Below, one piece after another: positions 28,245-38,174 of a DNA stretch of 64,000 nt. The notes beneath the pieces were generated by a model. The model saw nothing but the letters and a program-made list of their open reading frames with translations. It was not told the origin of the DNA and searched no databases. The position numbers and the translations under genes are program-made. The DNA is from Falsibacillus pallidus (lineage in GTDB: Bacteria; Bacillota; Bacilli; Bacillales; DSM-25281). How positions within the stretch are numbered: position 1 is the first letter of the stretch; each line of letters opens with the position of its first letter. The DNA lies in assembly GCF_003350505.1 (NCBI RefSeq), contig NZ_QQAY01000003.1, forward strand, positions 372,001-436,000, read 5' to 3'.

Positions 28245-29876
28245 TTAAGATATCCTCAATTTTTGTTTTATGCGCAAGAGGCGGCTTCCGAACAGTTTAT
28301 CCGCCAGTTTCGATTTTAACCCAAGGTAGCCGTAGACAACCGCCCCGATTCCTCCACAAATAAGGATAATCACTAGGGACTGCCATTTGACCGCTGGGTT
28401 TAATAGATGGGTGATGCCCTTATAGCTTAGGATGACAATAACAGCCATTACAGCATTCATGGCTGTAATCAGCATGGTTCTCCTGATCGCCAGTTTAAAT
28501 GAATAGTTGGCAAAAACTTTTATGACAACCAGGTTAATGATGATGGATGCAGCATATCCTATGGCTGTTGCATAAACAGCCCCCTCTGTCTGATAGAGCT
28601 TGATCAGAGGGATATTCAATGCAAGCTTCACTAACAGCCCGACGAGCAAACTCAAAATTGTGAACCTCTGCTCGTTTATTCCCTGCATGATGGCAGCCGT
28701 TACTGAATACAAAGCAAAAAGAATTGCAACCGGGGCGTAATTCGCTAAAATCCCTGTACCAAACCCGCTGTGGCTGTAGAATACAGTATAGACCGGCTCT
28801 GCCAATAGGGATAATCCGATTGCAGCAGGCATCGTAATGAAAAGAAGGACCTGAAATGTTTGATCCAGCTGTCTCTTCAAGGTTTTTAAACTGTTTGTCG
28901 TATAGGATTCCGTTATCAACGGAACAAGCGTCAATGCGAAGGCAGTTGCCAAGGAAACCGGGATGATGACAAGCTTATGGACCGTAAAGCTCAAGGTTCC
29001 GAGTGCATCCATACTTTCTTTAGCCTTGCCGATTTCAAACATTGCCCTTGAAAACGTCATTTGGTCGATAAGCTGATAAAGCGGATTGGCAATTCCAACA
29101 AGTACAAAAGGAATCGCATAGACGATGATTTCCTTGAACATATCCTTTACAGAAATATCGAGCGTCCCTTTATCTTCCTCTAATAGTTCATCCAAAAATG
29201 GCTTCCTTTTCTTCCAGTACCAAATAAGAAGAATCAGACTGGCGATCCCGCCTATAAAGGCCGCAAATGTGGCTACGCTGATAGCCGAAACGATCGTTCC
29301 TTTGATGACATATAGAACGACGTATGCACCTGCGAGAAGGAATACTATCCTCGCCAGCTGTTCCACAACCTGAGAAACAGCTGATGGCCCCATCGATTGG
29401 TGTCCTTGGAAAAACCCCCTGATCAAACTCATGAATGGAATGATGATCAGTGCAAAGCTTACGGCGCGAATGACTACGGATACGTCTGCAACAGAATATT
29501 TGCTGCTGCTCGCATCCTTCATGACAAATTCGGCAAAATACGGTGCGAAAATATACATGATCAAGAAGGAGATGAATCCGGTGGCAAGCATGAGCAATAT
29601 ACCTGATTTAAATAATTTTCTGCCGACCGCGTATTCCTCTATTGCATTATATTTGGCAATGTATTTTGAAACCGCAAGCGGTACACCGCCTGTGGCAACA
29701 CTAATGAATATGGTATATGGCACGTATCCGAATTGATAGAGCTGCATTGCGCTCTCGCCATTTCCACTTTTATTGATGATGGCATAAAAAGGGATAACAT
29801 AAAAAAGGCCAAGCACCTTGGATAAAATCGTTCCCAAAGTCAATACAAATGTTCCGCGAATTAATTTAGAAGACAT
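28245..29876 (-). CDS. ytgP: YtgP, polysaccharide/lipid II flippase family (MOP superfamily)
   Basis: 543 residues with about 14 hydrophobic membrane segments; starts MSSKLIRGTFVLTLGTILSK, the usual opening of this family. Members move lipid-linked cell-wall precursors across the membrane; B. subtilis YtgP (MurJ) is a lipid II flippase. The start at 29876 has AGGAAGGGAT upstream; the frame is open 34 codons further, without a site. Divergent from ytfP. Confidence 0.92.
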   Translation of the reverse strand: MSSKLIRGTFVLTLGTILSKVLGLFYVIPFYAIINKSGNGESAMQLYQFGYVPYTIFISVATGGVPLAVSKYIAKYNAIEEYAVGRKLFKSGILLMLATGFISFLIMYIFAPYFAEFVMKDASSSKYSVADVSVVIRAVSFALIIIPFMSLIRGFFQGHQSMGPSAVSQVVEQLARIVFLLAGAYVVLYVIKGTIVSAISVATFAAFIGGIASLILLIWYWKKRKPFLDELLEEDKGTLDISVKDMFKEIIVYAIPFVLVGIANPLYQLIDQMTFSRAMFEIGKAKESMDALGTLSFTVHKLVIIPVSLATAFALTLVPLITESYTTNSLKTLKRQLDQTFQVLLFITMPAAIGLSLLAEPVYTVFYSHSGFGTGILANYAPVAILFALYSVTAAIMQGINEQRFTILSLLVGLLVKLALNIPLIKLYQTEGAVYATAIGYAASIIINLVVIKVFANYSFKLAIRRTMLITAMNAVMAVIVILSYKGITHLLNPAVKWQSLVIILICGGIGAVVYGYLGLKSKLADKLFGSRLLRIKQKLRIS

Positions 29877-30036
29877 ATGATCCCTTCCTGAGTTCAACAT
29901 AAAAAACACTAGTAGTAGTTTACAACTTACGACGGGAAATGACAATTTATTCGTCAAAGATTGCTTCTTTTGCCACACCTCTTTAAAATAACAGGCATAG
30001 TGTATTGTTTTTCAAGGAAAGGAAAAGGTGTTTTTA

Positions 30037-31302
30037 ATGAAATTTGATGTAATCATCATCGGCGGCGGACCTTCCGGCTTGATGGCTTCTATTGCTGCAG
30101 CCGAACATAAGGCGAAAGTGCTGTTGATTGATAAAGGAAATAAATTAGGACGCAAGCTTGCCATTTCGGGAGGGGGGCGCTGCAATGTCACCAACCGCCT
30201 TCCGATTGAAGAAATCATCAAGCATATCCCAGGCAACGGACGTTTTCTATATAGTGCTTTTTCTGAGTTTAACAACGAAGATATCATTGCCTTTTTTGAA
30301 AACTTAGGAATCGAATTGAAAGAAGAAGATCACGGCAGGATGTTCCCTGTTTCCAATAAGGCTCAGTCGGTGGTCGATGCTCTTCTCAACAGGATGGAAC
30401 AGCTTCATGTGGTGACCTATACAGACACATCTGTTAAAGATGTAGTCTATGAAAATGGCCGCACTGCAGGAGTGGTCCTGATGGATGGCAGTAAAATCTC
30501 CGCTGATTCGGTTGTCATTGCTGTGGGAGGAAAATCCGTTCCCCATACAGGATCGACCGGCGACGGATATCCTTGGGCAAAAAAAGCCGGCCACACCATC
30601 ACAGATCTATTCCCTACAGAAGTGCCATTGACTTCAAGCGAGCCATTCATCAAGGAAAAAACGCTTCAGGGACTTTCTTTAAGATCCGTGGGCGTCAGTG
30701 TCCTGAATCCTAAAGGCAAAGCGCTCATAACGCATCAAATGGATATGATTTTCACACATTTTGGGATTTCCGGACCTGCTGTTCTCCGCTGCAGCCAATT
30801 TGTAGTAAAAGCGATAAAAAAATGGAATTTAAAAAATGTAACGATCAGTCTCGATGCGAGACCAGATAAGAATGCGGAAGAATTATTTCAAGAAATCAAT
30901 AAACAAATGAAGGAAGATGCAAAGAAAGCGGTCAAAAACAGTTTGAAAGGGCTCCTTCCTGAACGGTATCTTTTATTCCTGCTTGAAAAGAGCGAAATAG
31001 ATCCGAATGCCCAAAGCGGAACAATTTCCTCAGAAAAAATCAGGACTCTGACAGAGCTGTGCAAACAATTCAAGTTTACAGTCAATGGGACGCTCCCCAT
31101 TGAAAAAGCGTTCGTGACAGGCGGCGGCATTTCAGTAAAGGAAATCGAACCGAAGACAATGGCTTCCAAGATTATGCCGGGGCTGTTCTTCTGTGGAGAA
31201 GTTTTGGACATCCACGGCTACACAGGAGGATATAACATCACTTCCGCCTTGGTGACAGGAAGACTGGCAGGCATGAATGCAGCTTTACAAGCGAAAAAAT
31301 GA
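30037..31302 (+). CDS. ytfP: YtfP, HI0933-family FAD-dependent oxidoreductase
   Basis: 421 residues. N-terminal dinucleotide fold [14 protein letters not shown] (about 5-18), a [16 protein letters not shown] motif (about 40-55), and a C-terminal [20 protein letters not shown] motif. Substrate unknown. ATG 30037 is preferred over GTG 30028 because the site AAGGAAAAGG overlaps the latter. Confidence 0.9.
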   Translation: MKFDVIIIGGGPSGLMASIAAAEHKAKVLLIDKGNKLGRKLAISGGGRCNVTNRLPIEEIIKHIPGNGRFLYSAFSEFNNEDIIAFFENLGIELKEEDHGRMFPVSNKAQSVVDALLNRMEQLHVVTYTDTSVKDVVYENGRTAGVVLMDGSKISADSVVIAVGGKSVPHTGSTGDGYPWAKKAGHTITDLFPTEVPLTSSEPFIKEKTLQGLSLRSVGVSVLNPKGKALITHQMDMIFTHFGISGPAVLRCSQFVVKAIKKWNLKNVTISLDARPDKNAEELFQEINKQMKEDAKKAVKNSLKGLLPERYLLFLLEKSEIDPNAQSGTISSEKIRTLTELCKQFKFTVNGTLPIEKAFVTGGGISVKEIEPKTMASKIMPGLFFCGEVLDIHGYTGGYNITSALVTGRLAGMNAALQAKK

Positions 31303-31338
31303 AAAGAATCAGGGAGAACGACTCCCTGATTCTTTTTA
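31302..31338. terminator. Bidirectional terminator
   Basis: AAAAGAATCAGGGAG and CTCCCTGATTCTTTTT between ytfP and cse60. Confidence 0.9.
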
Positions 31339-31518
31339 CTTCCGATAAATGACCATCCCGCTGAAGCAGTAAATCTGTTCATCTGAATCTTCCGGAATTG
31401 CGGCGATATGGTATTTGATATCAACTATTTTCCGCTCATCCAGACCTTTTAGAAAATGATTCAAATCGTGCTCCAAATCCTTTTCGTGCTCACAGTCAAA
31501 AACTTTTACTTGTATCAT
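31336..31518 (-). CDS. cse60: Sporulation protein Cse60
   Basis: 60 residues, small acidic protein beginning MIQVKVFDCEHEKDLE and carrying DIKYHIAA, as in Cse60 (YteV), a mother-cell protein expressed under sigma-E in B. subtilis. ATG 31518 follows AGAGGGATC. A CATACTAG that resembles a sigma-E -10 lies 25-35 nt upstream, but no good -35 was seen. The stop codon falls in the shared terminator. Confidence 0.9.
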   Translation of the reverse strand: MIQVKVFDCEHEKDLEHDLNHFLKGLDERKIVDIKYHIAAIPEDSDEQIYCFSGMVIYRK

Positions 31519-31587
31519 TACAGATCCCTCTAGTCAATTTTTTAACTAGTATGGGCAGGAAAGGTCATTTTCAAAACATTCAGCCTA

Positions 31588-31902
31588 TTATTTTTTCGGT
31601 TCAGTCGGGCCTGTCCATTCGAGCATTCCGCCAACCATATTTCTCACTTTATATCCGTGGTCCATCAAGTACATGCCTACATTTTCGCTTCTGCGTCCGG
31701 AACGGCAGATCAAAACATATTCTGTATCTTGATCAAGCTGGTCCAATGATTCAGGAATATCACCCATTTTGATATGCTTTGCTCCTGGAATCATTCCTTC
31801 CGCTACTTCCTCATCTTCACGGACATCGACGATTGCTACATCTTCCCCTGCTTCAACCTTCTTTTTTAACTCTTCAGTCGTAATCGTTTGTAATTCTTTC
31901 AT
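31588..31902 (-). CDS. ytwF: Rhodanese-like protein YtwF
   Basis: 104 residues, single rhodanese domain: IVDVREDEEVAEG (about 24-36) and active-site loop LICRSGRRSENV with the catalytic Cys near residue 64. Carries sulfane sulfur in sulfur-transfer reactions; partner unknown. ATG 31902 follows AAAGGATG. Confidence 0.93.
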   Translation of the reverse strand: MKELQTITTEELKKKVEAGEDVAIVDVREDEEVAEGMIPGAKHIKMGDIPESLDQLDQDTEYVLICRSGRRSENVGMYLMDHGYKVRNMVGGMLEWTGPTEPKK

Positions 31903-32050
31903 ATGAACACATCCTTTGGAATTGATGTGAACATTATAGCAAGAAAGTTCAATGGAACAAAATGATGGACTCCGCCCTGATAAAAATTCCTTTACACCTT
32001 AAAAAAAGAAGAATATTCTTATAAATATTGGAAAGGAACGGGGAAGAAAA

Positions 32051-33265
32051 ATGAATAAATTGACTAGACTTAAAAACCAATTCCATCCGATCGTCTGGGT
32101 TTTGTTAGCAGGGACAGTCCTGGCAAGAGGCGCCGCTTTTATGTCCCTACCTTTTTTGGCCATCTACCTGTCCAAAACGGCAAACATCAGTCCCGTCCTC
32201 ATCGGCATAACCATCGGGATGAGCCCGCTTGCTGCCACCATTGGCGGATTTGTCGGCGGCCAGCTATCCGACAAGTTTGGGCGAAAAGTCATCATGCTCG
32301 TTTCATTATTCGGGATATCATTTGTATTTTTCGGCTTCAGCTTGGCATCACATCCGCTGGCCTTCAGCATCCTTAATACCTGCAGCGGATTCTTGAATTC
32401 TTTTTTTGAGCCGACCTCACAGGCCCTTATTGCCGACGTTACGGAAAAGGATAAGAGGATGAAAGCTTTCTCACTAAGATATACTGCCATTAATATCGGG
32501 GCATCTGCCGGTCCTCTCATGGGGGCATATTTTGCAACGGTCCAGGCAAACTTGACGTTTCTCATTACAGGAATAATTTATTTGATTTATGGAGTACTAT
32601 TATGGATGCTAATGAATCGCTTCAAAATAACATCTGAACCTGCAGGGGCCAAAAAGGCATCATTTAAAGACTCCATCTACGTGCTGAAAGATGACAAGGC
32701 CCTCCGCTACTTCATCATCGGCGGTATCTTGATAGCCCTTGGCTACTCGCAGATTGAGTCCAATCTTCCCCAGCATCTGGAACATACAGTCAAAAACGGA
32801 ATAGCACTCTATTCTATTTTGCTATCCATTAACGCTGTGTTTGTCATTTTAATGCAGCTTCCGATTTCCACTTTCGTTGAAAAATTTGCTGTCATGAAAG
32901 TCATGATGGCTGGGGCCGTATTTTTATGTCTTGGGTTATTAGGCTTTGGATTTTCATTCAATTGGCCAACAGCGATAGCTTCCATGGTCGCCCTTACGAT
33001 CGGGGAAATTCTTATATTCCCTTCCAGCAGCGTCGTCATTGATAAACTCGCACCAGATCATTTAAGGGGCACCTACTTCGGCGCCAACCAATTCAGGAAA
33101 ATCGGCCAATTCATCGGTCCGATCTTCGGAGGCTACCTCCTGAAGCACATCGGCGGTATGGATGGATTTTACTTGATTGCCCTGCTGACATTTTTGAGTG
33201 TCATCTTTTACAACCTTGGATCCCGCAGCAAACCCATCTACCGGACCATCCAAGTGCAGAAGTAA
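32051..33265 (+). CDS. MFS transporter (upstream of leuS)
   Basis: 404 residues, 12 membrane segments. Contains the MFS motif A in the first loop (GGQLSDKFGRKV, about 75-86) and a PxxGG-type end of helix 5 region (SAGPLMGAYFA). Typical drug-efflux-sized permease of the DHA1 type; substrate unknown. ATG 32051 follows AAAGGAACGGGG. In B. subtilis only one MFS gene (yttB) adjoins leuS; this is a second one. Confidence 0.88.
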   Translation: MNKLTRLKNQFHPIVWVLLAGTVLARGAAFMSLPFLAIYLSKTANISPVLIGITIGMSPLAATIGGFVGGQLSDKFGRKVIMLVSLFGISFVFFGFSLASHPLAFSILNTCSGFLNSFFEPTSQALIADVTEKDKRMKAFSLRYTAINIGASAGPLMGAYFATVQANLTFLITGIIYLIYGVLLWMLMNRFKITSEPAGAKKASFKDSIYVLKDDKALRYFIIGGILIALGYSQIESNLPQHLEHTVKNGIALYSILLSINAVFVILMQLPISTFVEKFAVMKVMMAGAVFLCLGLLGFGFSFNWPTAIASMVALTIGEILIFPSSSVVIDKLAPDHLRGTYFGANQFRKIGQFIGPIFGGYLLKHIGGMDGFYLIALLTFLSVIFYNLGSRSKPIYRTIQVQK

Positions 33266-33332
33266 CACTGCAGGTTACAGGCACCACCCGGTTTTTGTCG
33301 ACATGCGTCGAAAACAGCCTAATAAATATATA

Positions 33333-33373
33333 AAACACCTCCAGCCCATCTATCCGGGTCTGGAGGTGTTTGT
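33333..33373. terminator. Bidirectional terminator
   Basis: AAACACCTCCAG and CTGGAGGTGTTT around a 15-nt loop, between the convergent MFS gene and leuS. Confidence 0.88.
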
Positions 33374-33378
33374 TTTTA

Positions 33379-35793
33379 TCAGTTGGCGACTACGTTGACA
33401 AGTTTTCCTGGGACAGCAATGATTTTTCGGATGGTCTTACCTTCTATGTGTTCTTTCAGCTGATCATCCGTCTTTGCCAATTCCTCTAACTCTTCACGCG
33501 TAATATCTTTCGCTACCATTCTCTTTGCTTTTACTTTTCCATTCACTTGAAGGACAATTTCCACTTCATTGTCCACCAATTTCGATTCGTCGAATACTGG
33601 CCATTCAGCATATGTGATGCTGTCGGAATGGCCAAGTTTTGCCCAAAGCTCTTCAGCGACGTGAGGAGCAATCGGGGAAAGCATCTTCACAAATCCTTCC
33701 ACAAAAGACTTCGGAAGAACTTCTGCTTTATAGGCCTCATTGATGAATACCATCATTTGTGAAATGGCTGTATTGAAGCGAAGCCCCTCATAGTCCTCAG
33801 ATACTTTTTTCACCGTTTGATGATAAGTCTTTTCAAGTTCAGCAGCCTCAACATCCTGCACCTTGCTTGAGATATCTCCGTTCTCTTCTACAAGGAGTCT
33901 CCAGATGCGGTCAAGGAACCTGCGTGCTCCATCAAGTCCATTTGTAGACCATGCGATGGATGCTTCCAATGGTCCCATGAACATTTCATAAAGCCTCAAT
34001 GTATCAGCACCATGGCTTTCGACGATATGATCGGGATTGACGACATTCCCTTTTGATTTACTCATTTTTTCATTGTTTTCCCCTAGAATCATCCCTTGGT
34101 TGAATAGTTTTTGGAATGGTTCTTTTGTCGGGACAACGCCGATGTCGTACAAGAATTTATGCCAGAAACGAGCATATAGCAAATGAAGGACGGCATGCTC
34201 TGCACCGCCGATATAGATATCGACTGGCAGCCATTGCTTCAATTTTTCCGGATCTGCAAGCACTTCACTGTTCTTAGGATCAATATAGCGAAGGTAGTAC
34301 CAGCAGCTTCCAGCCCATTGTGGCATAGTGTTCGTTTCTCTTCTTCCTTTTTTGCCTGTTTCTGGATCAACAACGTTCACCCAGTCCGCAATATTGGCAA
34401 GAGGAGATTCCCCAGTTCCGGATGGTTTGATGTTGTCAGTCACTGGAAGCATGATTGGAAGCTCTTCTTCAGGCGCAGCTGACATTGTGCCGTCTTCCCA
34501 ATGAATGATTGGAATCGGCTCTCCCCAATAGCGTTGGCGGCTGAACAGCCAATCGCGAAGGCGGTACGTGACTTTCTTTGTCCCGATGCCTTTTTCTTCA
34601 AGCCACTTGATCATGGCAGCAATCGCTTCTTCTTTCCCCATGCCATCAAGGAATTCGGAATTCACATGCTCTCCGTCGCCGGTATATGCTTCTTTCTCGA
34701 CATTTCCTCCCGCAACAACTTCCTTGATCGGCAATTCGAATTTGCGGGCAAATTCATAGTCTCTCTCATCATGGGCAGGAACCGCCATGATGGAGCCAGT
34801 TCCATAGCTCATCAATACATAATCCGCAATCCAGATCGGCATCTTTTCGCCATTGGCCGGATTGATTGCATAGGCTCCAGTGAAGACGCCTGTTTTATCT
34901 TTTGCAAGATCTGTCCGCTCTAGATCGGATTTAGCTTTGATTTGATCAAGATATTGTTCAACTGCTTCTTTCTGTGCATCTGCAGTAATGACCTGAACAA
35001 GCGGATGCTCCGGTGCAAGGACGGCATACGTAGCACCGAACAATGTATCCGGGCGGGTGGTGAATACGGTGAATGATTCATCTTTCCCGTCTACTGCAAA
35101 CGTAACTTCTGCTCCCTCTGAACGTCCGATCCAGTTGCGCTGCATATCCTTCAAGCTCTCTGGCCAATCCAATTCATCAAGGTCCTCAATCAAACGGTCT
35201 GCATACGCAGTGATTTTCAACATCCATTGTTTCATTGGACGGCGTTCGACCGGATGTCCTCCACGTTCGCTCTTTCCATCGATGACTTCTTCATTGGCAA
35301 GCACTGTTCCAAGTGCAGGACACCAGTTGACTGCCACTTCATCAATATAGGCCAAACCTTTTTCATAAAGCTTCAAGAAGATCCATTGTGTCCATTTGTA
35401 ATACTCAGGATCTGTTGTATTGACTTCCCGATCCCAATCGTAGGAGAAGCCCAATGATTTGATCTGTCTTTTGAATGTGTTGATATTTTGCTGAGTGAAA
35501 TCTGCAGGGTCATTCCCTGTATCAAGTGCATACTGCTCTGCAGGGAGGCCAAAAGCATCCCATCCCATCGGGTGAAGGACATTATATCCTTGCATACGTT
35601 TGAACCTGGAAAGGATGTCAGTCGCTGTATAGCCTTCAGGATGGCCTACATGAAGTCCTGCCCCTGATGGATAAGGGAACATATCCAATGAATAGAAGTT
35701 GGATTTCCCTTTGTCTTCTGTTGTCTTAAACGTATGATTGTCTTCCCAATACTTCTGCCATTTCTTTTCAATCGAAAGATGATCGAAACTCAT
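33379..35793 (-). CDS. leuS: Leucyl-tRNA synthetase LeuS
   Basis: 804 residues. Class I synthetase charging tRNA-Leu. HIGH motif within [15 protein letters not shown] (about 40-54), the CP1 editing domain with [13 protein letters not shown]-type motif (about 245) and the KMSKSKGN motif in the last third. ATG 35793 has AAGGAGGC upstream; the open frame extends 26 codons into the leader. Expression is controlled by the upstream T-box. Confidence 0.97.
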   Translation of the reverse strand: MSFDHLSIEKKWQKYWEDNHTFKTTEDKGKSNFYSLDMFPYPSGAGLHVGHPEGYTATDILSRFKRMQGYNVLHPMGWDAFGLPAEQYALDTGNDPADFTQQNINTFKRQIKSLGFSYDWDREVNTTDPEYYKWTQWIFLKLYEKGLAYIDEVAVNWCPALGTVLANEEVIDGKSERGGHPVERRPMKQWMLKITAYADRLIEDLDELDWPESLKDMQRNWIGRSEGAEVTFAVDGKDESFTVFTTRPDTLFGATYAVLAPEHPLVQVITADAQKEAVEQYLDQIKAKSDLERTDLAKDKTGVFTGAYAINPANGEKMPIWIADYVLMSYGTGSIMAVPAHDERDYEFARKFELPIKEVVAGGNVEKEAYTGDGEHVNSEFLDGMGKEEAIAAMIKWLEEKGIGTKKVTYRLRDWLFSRQRYWGEPIPIIHWEDGTMSAAPEEELPIMLPVTDNIKPSGTGESPLANIADWVNVVDPETGKKGRRETNTMPQWAGSCWYYLRYIDPKNSEVLADPEKLKQWLPVDIYIGGAEHAVLHLLYARFWHKFLYDIGVVPTKEPFQKLFNQGMILGENNEKMSKSKGNVVNPDHIVESHGADTLRLYEMFMGPLEASIAWSTNGLDGARRFLDRIWRLLVEENGDISSKVQDVEAAELEKTYHQTVKKVSEDYEGLRFNTAISQMMVFINEAYKAEVLPKSFVEGFVKMLSPIAPHVAEELWAKLGHSDSITYAEWPVFDESKLVDNEVEIVLQVNGKVKAKRMVAKDITREELEELAKTDDQLKEHIEGKTIRKIIAVPGKLVNVVAN

Positions 35794-35883
35794 AATATTG
35801 CCTCCTTGGAATATAAAAAAAATAAAAAAGCGGACGCGCCAGTTCGAGTACTTTGCCGTGATTGTACTCACTCATGGGAGAAG

Positions 35884-36158
35884 GACAAACAAAAAAACCC
35901 CTCATCCCATATTCATATATGGGACGAGAGGTTTGGTTATAAACTCCCGCGGTACCACCCAAATTAGTGTACACACTCGCTTCATTCATCCTTAACGCGG
36001 AAAACGGCAAGCACTATGAGGGATTTTCACCCGTTCATGCCTGCAACTCAAAGGCGAGTTCATGATGTCCCTGGTTGACTTGCACCACCCGTCAACTCTC
36101 TTTTGCTTCAGGTACAGCCACTACTGCTCCTTCTCAACGTTTCATATCTAAATAATTT
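35884..36158 (-). promoter_or_regulatory. T-box leader of leuS, leucine specifier CTC
   Basis: Minus strand. The T-box sequence GGGTGGTACCGCGGG is at about 35947-35961; the terminator (AACCTCTCGTCCCATAT / ATATGGGATGAGGGGTTTTTTT) is at about 35893-35935. Stem I carries the AGTA-type bulge, GGTGGTGCAAGTC terminal loop and GAACTCGCC, so the specifier is CTC (36056-36058), a leucine codon. Uncharged tRNA-Leu(GAG) would pair with it and stabilise the antiterminator. Confidence 0.95.
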
Positions 36159-36165
36159 ATTTACT

Positions 36166-36194
36166 ATTTTAGTCAATCTTATTCACAGTTTCAA
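36166..36194 (-). promoter_or_regulatory. Sigma-A promoter of the leuS leader
   Basis: TTGAAA, 17 nt, TAAAAT on the minus strand, each box matching 5 of 6. Predicted start about 36158, just before the T-box stem I. Confidence 0.75.
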
Positions 36195-36242
36195 GCCTAA
36201 TTTTTAAATACTGGAAAATTTTTGTTGAAAATCTACTATTTT

Positions 36243-37433
36243 TTAGGATGCCACAGCTTTAGTAACATTTGAATCTGCTTTGAAGATTTTGTCAAAAACA
36301 GTTGTTATAAGGAATGCGATGACCAGGAGTCCGATCAGCACCATGAATAATGTTTTCATATCGAACCCATCCGCCATGATGCCGCCGATGAGAGGTCCAA
36401 GCATCCTTCCGCCTGTAGCAGTGCTGTTGACCACACCTTGATAAAAGCCTTCCCGCCCTTTAGGAGCCAGTTTGTTCGCGATAGTGGGAACAGCCGGCCA
36501 AACGAACATTTCTCCGATGGTCAAGATGATCATGGCAATCAAGAAACCGGAAAATTGATGAGCAAATCCTACTACGACAAAGGAAACCATAAATATTGTA
36601 ATTCCAAGCATAATTTGTTTTTTCGTGCTTGGAAGGACTTTTTTGACAATCACGCCTACAATCGGCTGCCCCAGGACAATTAGTGCACCATTGATGGTCC
36701 ATAACAGGCTGTAGGACTTCAATGGAATATGAAGCTGCTGTGTGTAGGAGGCAATCGTTGACTGCCATTGCACATAGGTGATCCAGCATAGCAGATACCC
36801 TGAACAGAGAATTAGCAGGGCTTTAAATTGATTTTTATTTTTGATTCGGCTGTTCTCTGACAATATGGAAGATTGCCTGATCCCTTCGACATTAATATTA
36901 CGGTATCCGAGGACCGCAATCATTAAAAAGATTCCATACATCAAAAGATTTGCGATGAATATGTAGCTAAAGGAATAGGATGCCACAAGTCCTCCAAGAG
37001 CAGACCCTATCGCCACCCCTGCATTCTGCGCAACATATATGGCATTGAATGCCTTTCTGCCACCTTCAGGCCATACAGCGCCCCCCATAGCGAACATCGC
37101 AGGGAAAATCATCCCCGAACCGAAACCAACCAATGCAAGGAACAGGATATATGGAATCCAGCTGTGCATCAGCGTCAAGCCAAACAAAGCCAGAATCGTA
37201 ATGGATAAGCCTGCAAGAATGGTCCTGTATCCGCCTTTTTTATCAAACATCGTGCCGCCCATCAAGTTGCCGATGACGCTGGCAGCAGAGTTCAGCATGA
37301 GAACGAGACCTGCTGTGGAAAGGGATTTCCCTAATTGATCATGTATATAGATTGTATTTAATGGCCAGAGAAAGGAAGAACCAGTGACATTCACCATCAT
37401 CCCGATGACCAATAACCAAAGTTGTTTAGGCAT
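36243..37433 (-). CDS. MFS transporter downstream-facing of leuS (YttB-like position)
   Basis: 396 residues with 12 membrane segments; motif A-like GGTMFDKKGGYRT (about 55-67). Starts MPKQLWLLVIGMM at 37433, with TTGGAGGCG 8 nt upstream; the frame is open 21 codons further but without a site. Its location next to leuS matches B. subtilis yttB, though I could not confirm the family. Substrate unknown. It lies immediately downstream of the repeat-rich spacer. Confidence 0.87.
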   Translation of the reverse strand: MPKQLWLLVIGMMVNVTGSSFLWPLNTIYIHDQLGKSLSTAGLVLMLNSAASVIGNLMGGTMFDKKGGYRTILAGLSITILALFGLTLMHSWIPYILFLALVGFGSGMIFPAMFAMGGAVWPEGGRKAFNAIYVAQNAGVAIGSALGGLVASYSFSYIFIANLLMYGIFLMIAVLGYRNINVEGIRQSSILSENSRIKNKNQFKALLILCSGYLLCWITYVQWQSTIASYTQQLHIPLKSYSLLWTINGALIVLGQPIVGVIVKKVLPSTKKQIMLGITIFMVSFVVVGFAHQFSGFLIAMIILTIGEMFVWPAVPTIANKLAPKGREGFYQGVVNSTATGGRMLGPLIGGIMADGFDMKTLFMVLIGLLVIAFLITTVFDKIFKADSNVTKAVAS

Positions 37434-37538
37434 TTTTGTGCGCCTCCAAACGGCTGTTAATTTGGAATACCAGAACGATTTTATTCCTTTTATCATGAAG
37501 GCGCAATAGATTTATTTCGAAAAACTAATTATTTTTTC

Positions 37539-37563
37539 GACAAAGAGAAAAGCGGAGGCGCCT
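37539..37563. repeat. 25-bp direct repeat, left
   Basis: GACAAAGAGAAAAGCGGAGG followed by CGCCT; identical sequence at 37659-37683, period 120. The two flank, and partly overlap, palindrome copy B, so the array is about 1.2 copies of a 120-bp unit. Confidence 0.9.
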
Positions 37564-37660
37564 TGGTCAGCCCCGACCAGCATAAGACGGAACTCGAAGG
37601 AAATCCTGATTTCCGTAGAGGTACGGCTTATGACTCGAGGGGCTAGGCGCTGGAGCTGGA
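37548..37660. repeat. 113-bp palindromic repeat, copy B
   Basis: Same element as at 13682-13794 in the same orientation, 109 of 113 bases identical by my count. All four nested arm pairs are kept. Confidence 0.9.
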
Positions 37661-37683
37661 CAAAGAGAAAAGCGGAGGCGCCT
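37659..37683. repeat. 25-bp direct repeat, right
   Basis: Second copy of the 37539-37563 repeat; begins a new partial palindrome unit that breaks off after about 23 bases. Confidence 0.9.
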
Positions 37684-37739
37684 GAAGTCATTTTCGAATG
37701 CATGCCGCAAAAACGCATGCTAAAGCCTCTACTTTAACC

Positions 37740-37876
37740 CCAATAAAAGGAAAGTTGAGCGGTTAAGCCTGAAAGTTGCGGGGTTAACCTGAAAAGTGCG
37801 GCGGTTGCGCCCGAAAGTTGCGGGGTAAATCGGAAAAGTGCGGCGGTCAACTCAAAAAGTACGGAGCAAATCCTGC
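37740..37876 (+). repeat. Six-unit 21-bp element, copy 1
   Basis: After CAATAAAAGG come six contiguous 21-bp units starting at 37751, 37772, 37793, 37814, 37835 and 37856. Each begins AAAGTTG or AAAGTG/AAAGTA, followed by a GC-rich core (AGCGGTT, CGGGGTT, CGGCGGT) and a variable last 5-6 bases. The last unit is distinctive (AAAGTACGGAGCAAAT). No gene recognised. Confidence 0.9.
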
Positions 37877-37907
37877 GGGAGGTTGCAAATCTCGCACTTG
37901 AGGCAGC

Positions 37908-37942
37908 AAATGGACGGAGTCGGCAGATCATGCCGTCCATTT
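37908..37942. repeat. Perfect 10-bp hairpin between the two 21-bp elements
   Basis: AAATGGACGG, 15-nt loop, CCGTCCATTT. No T-run, so not an ordinary terminator. Confidence 0.7.
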
Positions 37943-37987
37943 CATATGCCTTTGGCAAAAATTCGCTTAAAAACCTGGACCATAACC

Positions 37988-38120
37988 CCAATAAAAGGAA
38001 AGTTGAGCGGTTAAGCCTGAAAGTTGCGGGGTTAACCTGAAAAGTGCGGCGGTTGCGCCCGAAAGTTGCGGGGTAAATCGCCCGAGTTCAGCGGTTAACG
38101 CTAAAAGTGCAGAGCAAATC
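37988..38120 (+). repeat. Six-unit 21-bp element, copy 2
   Basis: Units start at 37999, 38020, 38041, 38062, 38083 and 38104. The stretch 37983-38080 is identical to 37735-37832 (98 bp, offset 248), then units 5 and 6 diverge but keep the 21-bp register and the GAGCAAATC end. Confidence 0.9.
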
Positions 38121-38174
38121 GCAATATCAAGCCCCACCGCACACCAGCCCCCTATAGATAGCCGGCTGAATAAA

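Noticed and set aside
35734-36010. Small frames upstream of leuS
   Set aside because: They lie on T-box stems and the terminator.
37751-37876. CRISPR-like array
   Set aside because: Units are contiguous 21-mers without unique spacers, and no cas genes are present.
37734-37991. 85-codon minus-strand frame rich in TPQLSG/TAALFRL heptads
   Set aside because: It is only the 21-bp repeat (7 codons per unit) read on the reverse strand; no ribosome site, and copy-to-copy variation is not codon-like.
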